DNA of 64,000 nucleotides from Thermoanaerobaculia bacterium (lineage in GTDB: Bacteria > Acidobacteriota > Thermoanaerobaculia > Multivoradales > Multivoraceae), in the NCBI GenBank assembly GCA_022826745.1, contig JAJDUI010000008.1, forward strand, positions 455,283 to 519,282, written 5' to 3'. Each line of letters starts with the position of its first letter. The first letter of the stretch is position 1. The notes under the pieces are model-generated. The model made no database searches and was not told where the DNA came from. It was given only the letters and a program-made list of their open reading frames with translations. Position numbers and translations under genes: made by a program. This document shows positions 37,668 to 43,970 of this stretch, in pieces.

Positions 37668-39247
37668 CTGGCGCCTCCCGCCGGCGTGCTCGCGCTCATG
37701 TCCGGGCCGACCTCACCGCTCGCGGACAGGATCGCGCCGGAGAGGGGGTGGTAGACGGCTGCGACGTAGCGGTGCATGCGCTTGCGCATCACGAGGTCTG
37801 TTTCGTAGACGAAGACCGCTCCGGGCGACGGCGTGTCCGAGCCGACGATCGGGATCCTGCTTACCGGGGTGTCGGAGTGGTCGCCGAACTCGTCGATCAC
37901 GGTGAACCGGAACTCCAGCTCGTTCATCATCCGTTCGTCGCCGATCGGGAGCATGGTCAGACCGTCGAGGGGGATTCGAACCTCCATCGGCACGGCGATC
38001 TTCCTGAACCCGGCTTTCCTGGGGGCGCCGAAGCCGACTTCGAGCACGGGGGCGCCCGGGGCGCCGCCGAACAGCAGGGCCCCCTCGACCAGCATCGTCG
38101 CCTCCGTGCCCCTCGACATGTCCAGGTAGTGCCGGCGCGAGCGAACCTGCAGCCCGGGTCGGCCGATCACCCGCACGTCGATGTCGTGGAGTACGTCGTC
38201 CTCGGCGCGCTGGGGCTCGAAGCCGAGCCAGTAGTAGGAGCGGGTGTCCTCCGAAGTCTCGGCGAGCGCCCTGTTGCCCAGGAAGCTGATCATGGGCAGT
38301 CCGCCGGTCTCGTCGGCCAGGTAGCGAAGGACATCGCGCCATCTCTCCGGGTCCTCGGGTTCATCGGGCCGTCCTCCCCACGATGCCGCGAGGCCGGTGA
38401 GTCCGAACTCCTCGTGGTTGACTCTCGGGTCATTGGGGCGTGCCGGCCCAGCGCCACCCATGTCGATCGGGTAGAGGCTGTAGCCGACCAGGTTCGCCGC
38501 GTGAACCAGGGGGCCGTACAGGTCGGCCAGAACGGCGTCCGAGAGGCCGAGCACCCAAAGCACCCGGGGATTCCACAGATCGACCTGCGTGTCCCATCCG
38601 GCCGCGAGGATCAGCATCACCTTGCGGCCGGGTGCGTCGGCGAAGCTGCGCACGGTGCCGGCGGCAGCCATCACCGACCGCCGGGTCTGAAACCCGAGGC
38701 CGAACTTGTTCAGCAGACCGAGCGCCGTCCGGTCGCGGGCCTGCCGCAGGGCACTTTCGATCTCGTGGCGGGAGTTCGTCCAGTCCGTGATCCGCGTGAG
38801 GCTGCGGCCATCGAAGGCCACGACTGCCACGCGGTCGGTCGGTCCCAGCCGGCCCAGGTCGTTCTCGATGTGTTGCAGGATCCGATCCCTGCTTTGGCGG
38901 ATGGCGGACACTTCGTCGATGAAGATCAGGTAGTTCGTTCCGACGGTCCCGTCCGCCGTCAGGGCGGGCGCCTCGGCAACGCGGTCGTCCGATGAGGCTC
39001 TTGCGCGGCCGTCGTCGATCTCGGTGAAGTAGTCGACCGGCATCGGTTCGCCGTCGACGAGGAGTTCGAAGTCCTTCGCTTCGAGTCCACGGATGCGATT
39101 TCCCTTCCGATCCGTGACGACGACCTCGACGTTGACCACGCGGACGTCGATCACGTCGGAGAACAGCTCCGGCACGGGACTCTCCTGTCCCCTGACGGGG
39201 ACGGCGGCGATGCAGAAGGTGACAGCGACTGCGAAGCCGAGCCTCAT
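37664..39247 (-). CDS. VWFA-related acidobacterial-domain secreted protein, array member 1 (promoter-proximal)
   Basis: 527 residues from ATG 39247 (MRLGFAVAVTFCIAAVPVRG); the in-frame sequence further upstream is basic and not signal-like. The ribosome site is weak (AGAAAGAG). Core: LFSDVIDVRVVNVEVVVTDR, LEAKDFELLVDGEPMPVDYF, YLIFIDEVSAIRQSRDRILQ (D-E-V-S-A at the MIDAS position). The C-domain has LHDIDVRVIGRPGLQVRSRR, a Cys-free beta-rich region, and the tail VYHPLSGAILSASGEVGPD. It is the first gene of the seven, so the promoter should lie in or beyond the 70 bp upstream, where a small hairpin (39284-39300) is seen. Confidence 0.85.
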   Translation of the reverse strand: MRLGFAVAVTFCIAAVPVRGQESPVPELFSDVIDVRVVNVEVVVTDRKGNRIRGLEAKDFELLVDGEPMPVDYFTEIDDGRARASSDDRVAEAPALTADGTVGTNYLIFIDEVSAIRQSRDRILQHIENDLGRLGPTDRVAVVAFDGRSLTRITDWTNSRHEIESALRQARDRTALGLLNKFGLGFQTRRSVMAAAGTVRSFADAPGRKVMLILAAGWDTQVDLWNPRVLWVLGLSDAVLADLYGPLVHAANLVGYSLYPIDMGGAGPARPNDPRVNHEEFGLTGLAASWGGRPDEPEDPERWRDVLRYLADETGGLPMISFLGNRALAETSEDTRSYYWLGFEPQRAEDDVLHDIDVRVIGRPGLQVRSRRHYLDMSRGTEATMLVEGALLFGGAPGAPVLEVGFGAPRKAGFRKIAVPMEVRIPLDGLTMLPIGDERMMNELEFRFTVIDEFGDHSDTPVSRIPIVGSDTPSPGAVFVYETDLVMRKRMHRYVAAVYHPLSGAILSASGEVGPDMSASTPAGGAR

Positions 39248-39283
39248 CGAGGCTCTTTCTGTTCTGTTGGGCACCAAGGCAGT

Positions 39284-39300
39284 GTGTTGAAGAGCAACAC
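39284..39300. terminator. Small hairpin upstream of the VWFA operon
   Basis: GTGTTG (39284-39289) and CAACAC (39295-39300) form a 6-bp stem around AAGAG. It lies between the small ORF ending at 39321 and the start of the VWFA operon at 39247, all on the minus strand. It may weakly terminate upstream transcripts or be part of the operon's control region. Confidence 0.3.
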
Positions 39301-39320
39301 CCGTGCCAGGGCTTGAGCGT

Positions 39321-39464
39321 CTAGCCGGGCGCCTCGTCGCGATCCCGGCGCGTTCGAATCTCATCCGTGATTGCGGCCACTTCCGCCGTAGTGAGAGGCG
39401 GCGGCCTCCGCCCCTGCGGTACAGCCACGACGCGCGAGCCGCGGCGTTCGAGCTTGACGTTCAT
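39321..39464 (-). CDS. Small protein of unknown function
   Basis: 47 residues from ATG 39464 (MNVKLERRGSRVVAVPQGRR); an in-frame ATG at 39527 would give 68 residues. The reading frame upstream in another phase stops at 39461-39463, giving an ATGA overlap, which hints that this ATG is used. The N-terminal half has a small beta-like AbrB-flavoured pattern and the second half a charged helix (LTTAEVAAITDEIRTRRDRD), the general shape of a small antitoxin, but no toxin gene is adjacent. Function is not assigned. The 135 bases between it and the TPR gene hold no other gene I can support. Confidence 0.35.
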   Translation of the reverse strand: MNVKLERRGSRVVAVPQGRRPPPLTTAEVAAITDEIRTRRDRDEAPG

Positions 39465-39599
39465 TGGTTGAGACTCGCCTTGGTTGCCGTCGCGGGGCTG
39501 GCGAACTGTTCTCTCAACTCTCGGCATAGTGTCGACGATACCGATTCTCCCTTCACGCAGGCTGAACCTCCAGGAGGCCGGGAGGTGCTCCGGACAAGG

Positions 39600-40958
39600 T
39601 CAGCGGCGGACCTGGGCGAGCCGACGGCGGAGGCCGGCCGCTTCGGGGCTGCCCGCTTCGTCGGCAAGGTCGAGCGCCTTCTCGAACTGCCGGGCGGCGG
39701 CGTCCGGCAGTCCGCTGCTCGCCATCGCCTCGCCGACGTTGGTGAGCAACTGGATCAGGCCGTCGCGTGTGGGGGGATCCTGAGGCCGCGCCTGGTAGGC
39801 GCGGTCGAGGATCTCGACGGTGCGGACGACATCGCCCCGCTCGGCGCTGATCAAGGCTACGAGGAGCATCATGCTGACGTCGCCGGCGTTGAGTTGCAGA
39901 GCCTCTTCGGCCATGGCGAGAGCGGAGCGGAGGTCGCCGGTCTGGAACAGCGCCCGGGCGAGGAAGGGAACGACGCCTTCGAGTTCCGGATGCAGTTCGT
40001 ACGCGCGTCGCGCGGCGGCGAGCGAGCCGGGCTGGTCGCCCGAGGCCGCGAGCACCTCGGCGAGAACGAAGTGAAGTTCGGGCCGCGAGGGATCGAGTTC
40101 GATGCCGGCTCGCAGCTCGCGCTCGGCGAGGTCGAGTTCGCCGTGGACGCGGTGGGCATTGGCCCGCCGCAGATGGCTGCGGGCGTCGAGCGCCAGGTCC
40201 TGGACGCTCGACCGGATCGGGTCGTTGCGGTAGTTGATCCGGCCCAGCGACCGAGCGGCCGCGGCGAGCTGCTGCCCGCGCTGGCGGTCCCCGGCGCGGG
40301 CGTACGCCTGGGCCAGGGTGACCGCGAAGGAGCGGTTCTCGGGCGCGAGTTCGCGGGCTCGGGAGAGGTACCGGACTGCAGCGTCCGCGTCGCCGCCGGC
40401 GAGGGCGAGGCGGCCGAGGCCGGCTTGAGCGTGGGCGTTGGTCGGGTCGAGGCGTGCCGCCTGTGCGTACTCGCGGTCGGCGGCGTCGGATTGCCCCGTG
40501 CGTTCCAGCGCTTCCGCCAGGCGGACGTGGGCGGGCGCGTAGTCCGGGTCGAGGGCGAGGGCCGCGCCGTATAGCGGCAGGCTGTCAGCGGCTGAGCGTT
40601 CGTCGATCAGGGCGGCGAGCAGGTAGGGCCAGCGGAACGTCGTCGGCGCGAGCTCGTGGGCCTGCCGGTAGGCGGCGATGGCCTCGTCGGTGAAGGTGTG
40701 AGCCTCGAGGGCCATGCCGTAGCGGCCCCAGGCGTCGCCGTTTCGCGGGTCGGCGCGGAGGTCGGCCTGGAGCGAGGCGAGCCGCTGCCGGACGGCCGGT
40801 TCGGCGCCGTCGAGTCGGGGTTCGGGGACCTGCTGGGCGGAAAGAGGGGCGGTGGTGAGGAGTACGAGGAGGATCGCCGCGACGATGTCGCTTCGGGCGA
40901 ATGCCGGCCAGAGGGCCGGCGCACGGACAGTCGGCTTGGCCAACACTGCGCGAGTCAT
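39600..40958 (-). CDS. Secreted TPR-repeat protein
   Basis: 452 residues from ATG 40958, 2 bp after the stop of the upstream CRTAC1-like gene. The hydrophobic stretch SDIVAAILLVLLTTAPLSAQ acts as signal peptide, but it is preceded by ~22 residues, part of which (RAPALWPA, residues ~12-19) is encoded by a REP-like palindrome. The mature part is almost entirely TPRs: AIAAYRQAHELAP, SLPLYGAALALDPDYAPAHVRLAEAL, EYAQAARLDPTNAHAQAGLGRLAL and others, about ten repeats. TPR plus CRTAC1/ASPIC-UnbV lipoprotein pairs recur in Acidobacteriota and related phyla; their function is not established. It probably scaffolds a periplasmic or surface complex. Confidence 0.8.
   Translation of the reverse strand: MTRAVLAKPTVRAPALWPAFARSDIVAAILLVLLTTAPLSAQQVPEPRLDGAEPAVRQRLASLQADLRADPRNGDAWGRYGMALEAHTFTDEAIAAYRQAHELAPTTFRWPYLLAALIDERSAADSLPLYGAALALDPDYAPAHVRLAEALERTGQSDAADREYAQAARLDPTNAHAQAGLGRLALAGGDADAAVRYLSRARELAPENRSFAVTLAQAYARAGDRQRGQQLAAAARSLGRINYRNDPIRSSVQDLALDARSHLRRANAHRVHGELDLAERELRAGIELDPSRPELHFVLAEVLAASGDQPGSLAAARRAYELHPELEGVVPFLARALFQTGDLRSALAMAEEALQLNAGDVSMMLLVALISAERGDVVRTVEILDRAYQARPQDPPTRDGLIQLLTNVGEAMASSGLPDAAARQFEKALDLADEAGSPEAAGLRRRLAQVRR
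40901..40924. repeat. REP-like GC palindrome copy inside a coding sequence
   Basis: The reverse complement is identical to 24472-24495 over 24 bases (GTGCGCCGGCCCTCTGGCCG, then GCAT). It lies within the first 20 codons of the TPR gene and encodes RAPALWPA on the minus strand, so the element has been accommodated in frame ahead of the signal peptide. Confidence 0.6.
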
Positions 40959-40960
40959 CG

Positions 40961-42691
40961 TCAGTGGCCCTCGCCGCGAATGAGTTCGACGACCTGGTTG
41001 GCGGCGACGCCGTCGAAGCTCTCCACCAGACCGTCGGGCCAGACGACGTCGAAGCTCTCGACCGACTCGGCCGCGCCCAGGCCGAGGTGGGCCGTGGCGG
41101 GTCCGGCGGAGAGGTAGCTGCCGGGCGGCAGCGCGTGCAGGAGCCGCGGACCGTCCGGCGTACGGACCGTGATGCGGGCGCCGATCGCCTCGCGGTCGAG
41201 GCGGGGGTCGAACGCGCGGACCCGCAGCCAGTTCGCGGCCTTCGGTCCGTCGCTGGCGGAGCCCGTGTCGATTGTCAGGTTGCGGAGAATCCGCGGCGCT
41301 CCGTCCAGATTTGCAATCACCAGGTCCAGATCGCCGTCCCGGTCCAGGTCGGCTGGCACCAGCGCCCGGCTGAGCCCGAGTTCGGTCCACGGCCGCTGGG
41401 CCGAGGCGTCGACGAAACGGCCGTCGTGGTTGAGCAGAAGCACGTTCGGTTCGGCGTACTCGGACCAGAACGCGGGCGGGGCGGCGGCGCCAGCGGGCGC
41501 GGGCAGCGCCGACGGCCGCCGCTTGACCGCGCCGTTCGCCACCGCGAGATCGAGGTCGCCGTCGTTGTCGGCGTCGAAGAAGGCGGTGCCGAAGCCGGTC
41601 AGATCGAGGCTCGCCGCGCCGAGTTCGGTGTCGATCGTCGCGTCTTCGAAGCCGGGCAGCATGAGGTTGCGGTAGTAGGTGTTCGTCTCGGTGATCAGGT
41701 GGGTCACGAACAGGTCGAGGTCCAGGTCGAGGTCGGCGTCGCCGGCGGCGATGCCCATTCCCGCCTCGCTGTTGCCCCAGCGGTTGAAGGCCGAGCCCTG
41801 CAGGACGCCGTCGTCCAGGAAGCGCCCGCCGCCCTGGTGGATCCAGAGGTTGTTCGGGTCGGCGTCGTTTGCGACGTAGATGTCGACCTCGCCGTCGTGG
41901 TCGAAGTCGGCGGCGACGACGCCGAGGCCGGCGTCTTCCACGGCGTTGATGCCGGCCGCGGCGCTCACGTCTTCGAACTCGGTACCGCCCAGGTTGTGCA
42001 GCAGCACGTCGCTCAGGCCCTCGAACTCGGTCGGACCGCAGAAGTCCCGCCGACCGCCGTGCTGGGAGCAGACGCGCGCCGGATCGAAGGCGACGTAGCG
42101 GGCGACGTAGATGTCGAGGTAGCCGTCGCGGTCGTAGTCGAGCAGCGAGGCGGACGAGGACCAGCCGGGAACAGCCGCGTTCCAGGCCGCGGAGCGATCG
42201 GCGAACACGCCCTTGCCGTCGTTGAGAAAGAGGCGGTCCGGGCCTACGCGGGTCAGGTAGAGGTCGAGGTCGCCGTCGTTGTCCAGGTCGCCGACGGCGC
42301 AGCCCATGCCGTCGCCCTCCAGACCGGCGGCCGTCGTGGCATCGGTGAAACCGCCGTCTTCGTGCTGGAGGTAGAAGCGGTTGCCGCCGGCCGCCGGGGC
42401 GATGACGTAGAGATCGAGGTCGCCATCGCCGTCGGCGTCGAACACGGCCAGGCCTCCGCCCATGACCGCCGGCATGGGATAGGTCGAGTCCGTGCCGCTC
42501 GGCAGGACGTAGTCGATGCCGCTTTCGGCTGTCACGTCGACGAAGCGGACGGCGGGAACAGTCGCCGCGCCGGCCCGCGGCGTTTCAGCCAGCGCCACAT
42601 CGGAGTCGGGCGGCGCCGAACAGCCAGGCGCGATAGCCAGAACCAGGCCTGCGACCGTGCCCGGATGCGGGCGAGGAGCCCGCGTTCCCAT
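40961..42691 (-). CDS. CRTAC1-like FG-GAP/ASPIC-UnbV lipoprotein
   Basis: 576 residues from ATG 42691, with lipobox IAPGC (~Cys22). The mature chain begins VRFVDVTAESGIDYVLPSG, the standard opening of CRTAC1/UnbV proteins. At least six FG-GAP/VCBS-type calcium-binding repeats follow, with D-x-D-x-D-G-D-x-D loops: FDADGDGDLDLYV, LDNDGDLDLYLTR, YDRDGYLDIYVAR, FDHDGEVDIYVAN, FDADNDGDLDLAV, LDRDGDLDLVIAN. The C-terminus (~480-576) is an ASPIC/UnbV domain (NWLRVRAFDPRLDREAIGARITVRT). This predicts a cell-surface or periplasmic beta-propeller; the ligand is unknown. It precedes the TPR gene by 2 bp and follows a DUF1761-like membrane protein by 5 bp on the same strand. Confidence 0.85.
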   Translation of the reverse strand: MGTRAPRPHPGTVAGLVLAIAPGCSAPPDSDVALAETPRAGAATVPAVRFVDVTAESGIDYVLPSGTDSTYPMPAVMGGGLAVFDADGDGDLDLYVIAPAAGGNRFYLQHEDGGFTDATTAAGLEGDGMGCAVGDLDNDGDLDLYLTRVGPDRLFLNDGKGVFADRSAAWNAAVPGWSSSASLLDYDRDGYLDIYVARYVAFDPARVCSQHGGRRDFCGPTEFEGLSDVLLHNLGGTEFEDVSAAAGINAVEDAGLGVVAADFDHDGEVDIYVANDADPNNLWIHQGGGRFLDDGVLQGSAFNRWGNSEAGMGIAAGDADLDLDLDLFVTHLITETNTYYRNLMLPGFEDATIDTELGAASLDLTGFGTAFFDADNDGDLDLAVANGAVKRRPSALPAPAGAAAPPAFWSEYAEPNVLLLNHDGRFVDASAQRPWTELGLSRALVPADLDRDGDLDLVIANLDGAPRILRNLTIDTGSASDGPKAANWLRVRAFDPRLDREAIGARITVRTPDGPRLLHALPPGSYLSAGPATAHLGLGAAESVESFDVVWPDGLVESFDGVAANQVVELIRGEGH

Positions 42692-42696
42692 GGACG

Positions 42697-43101
42697 TTAC
42701 TGCCAGGCGCCCTGGATCGCGCCGACCATCGCAAGGCCGAGCGTCATATGCCCGGCGTTGATCAGCCACAGCTTGAGGGACCGCTGCTCGAACAGGTACT
42801 GGACGCCCATCAGCATCGACGCGATGCCGAGGCCGAGCAGGAGACCGACGTGGATTCCGACCATGTAGCCCCCGCCCATGTCCATCATCACCATGCCGAC
42901 GACGATGGCCGCGATCAACTCCAGGACGAACGATCCGCCCATCGTCTTGACCATGTTCGACTCCGGCGGGTTCTCCATGTCGATGCCCATCTCGGCGGCC
43001 CACGCCTTGCCGAAGAGGAAGGAGTACCAGACGGCGCCGAAAGCGAAGAAGGCGACGGCGGACACGACGACGGCAAGCCAGTTCAGGTCGGCTAGATGCA
43101 T
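42697..43101 (-). CDS. DUF1761-like four-helix membrane protein
   Basis: 134 residues. It starts MHLADLNWLAVVVSAVAFFAFGAVWYSFLFGKAW, which matches the DUF1761 opening, and has four hydrophobic segments (~8-27, ~56-75, ~78-98, ~110-130) with short polar loops (DMENPPESNMVKT). Family members are small inner-membrane proteins of unknown function. It lies 5 bp upstream of the CRTAC1-like gene in the same orientation, so it may be co-transcribed, though a functional link is not evident. Confidence 0.7.
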   Translation of the reverse strand: MHLADLNWLAVVVSAVAFFAFGAVWYSFLFGKAWAAEMGIDMENPPESNMVKTMGGSFVLELIAAIVVGMVMMDMGGGYMVGIHVGLLLGLGIASMLMGVQYLFEQRSLKLWLINAGHMTLGLAMVGAIQGAWQ

Positions 43102-43154
43102 GTGCGAACTCCTGTTCTTCGGTTACTCGTAACGACCAGTCTAGCGCCTGGCAC

Positions 43155-43628
43155 TCACTCCTCAGGCGCCCCGAAGTGCTCGATCATGTAGCCGTCGTAG
43201 GGGCCCGCCAGGAAGTTCAGGAACACCTCGTTGACCAGCTTGACCGCCTTGTTCGCGGCGTACTCGAAGTCACCGTCAAGGCAGCGGACCTCGATCGACA
43301 CGTTCCCGGCACGGTTCCGGCAGCGGCAATTCGCCTTCGCCGGGTCGATCCGCCGGTGGGCCGGAAGATCGGCGCTCGCACGTCCGGCGACGAAGGTCCT
43401 TAGCGCCCGGTCCATGTCGGACGGATAGGCGACCGCTGGCAGCAGGTCGACGAAGACCAGCGCCCGCCGCCCCGGCTCGAACCGCAACCGATGCGGCTCC
43501 GGGGCGTGCCAGAGGAAGCGGCACTCCAGGTTCCCCTTCCGGTCCACGCTGGTTCCGAATCCGCGGAAGATCCCCCGGTCCGCATACTCCCGGAGGCACT
43601 TGAGCACAGATTCCCCTGGGGAAGTCAT
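43155..43628 (-). CDS. Hypothetical protein, YbjN/DUF-like small soluble protein
   Basis: 157 residues from ATG 43628 with no signal peptide or membrane segment. Visible features: a Phe/Gly-rich N-region with CRFLWHAPEPHRLRFEPGRR, strands ALVFVDLLPAV, a Cys-Arg cluster NCRCRNRAGN, and a final helix ANKAVKLVNEVFLNFL ending in an acidic tail. The overall shape (single alpha/beta domain with a C-terminal helix pair) resembles small sensory or chaperone-like YbjN-type domains, but this is only a pattern impression and I do not recognise the family. It is separated from the ThDP enzyme gene upstream by a 342-bp repeat-filled gap. Confidence 0.5.
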   Translation of the reverse strand: MTSPGESVLKCLREYADRGIFRGFGTSVDRKGNLECRFLWHAPEPHRLRFEPGRRALVFVDLLPAVAYPSDMDRALRTFVAGRASADLPAHRRIDPAKANCRCRNRAGNVSIEVRCLDGDFEYAANKAVKLVNEVFLNFLAGPYDGYMIEHFGAPEE

Positions 43629-43672
43629 CTCAACTCATCACCCACCGGCCACTGCCGTGAACGGTCAATGCG

Positions 43673-43742
43673 GTCGCCGCTTCGCGGCGCAGTTTCCCGG
43701 CCGCCTTCGGCGGCAGCCGGCGGGGACGCCGGCGCACCCAGT
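43673..43742. repeat. REP-like three-hairpin cluster
   Basis: In order: CGCCGC-TTC-GCGGCG (43675-43690), GCCGCC-TTC-GGCGGC (43700-43714), and AGCCGGCGGGGACGCCGGC (43715-43733) followed by GCACCCAGT. The first and last modules are the reverse complement of the two modules at 1677-1731, so this is the same element in opposite orientation with an extra middle hairpin. Confidence 0.6.
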
Positions 43743-43776
43743 GTGTGGCTCCCGACCGCAGTCCGCCGAACTCCAG

Positions 43777-43951
43777 CTGGCGCGTGGACGGGTGTGGAGG
43801 GTCCCAGCGGGCTGGAGCCAAGCGACTTTCCAGGACCTTTCATGAACCAGGAACCGATCGGAGCGCAGGCGATCGAAGCGAGCGCCAGACCCCCATTCAC
43901 CAAGCGGGCGCGAGCGTCCGCTGGGACCCTCCACACCCGTCCACGCGCCAG
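43777..43951. repeat. 175-bp inverted-repeat element, copy 2
   Basis: The arms 43777-43810 and 43918-43951 are 34 bases each and perfectly complementary, around a 107-base interior. The inner arm GGGTCCCAGCGG, interior words (AAGCGAGCGCC, CCCCATTC, GCGCGAGCG) and overall length match copy 1 at 10508-10681. The outer ~22 bases of the arm differ between copies. It lies 19 bp after the stop codon of the minus-strand ThDP enzyme gene. Confidence 0.75.
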
Positions 43952-43970
43952 CGGGTGCAAGCCACCGTCG

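Larger units (their letters stand above)
43629..43970. other. Gene-free region made of two repeat elements
   Basis: The 342 bases between two minus-strand genes hold a three-hairpin REP-like cluster (43673-43742) and the second large inverted-repeat element (43777-43951). No supported reading frame or promoter is visible. The upstream gene's stop (43971) is preceded on the plus strand by CCGTCG, as also happens before the stop at 10711 next to the other large element. Confidence 0.6.

Noticed and set aside
39461..39556. A ~31-codon minus-strand ORF ending at 39461 just ahead of the small ORF
   Set aside because: Too short and without ribosome site or recognisable features; mentioned only because its stop overlaps ATG 39464.
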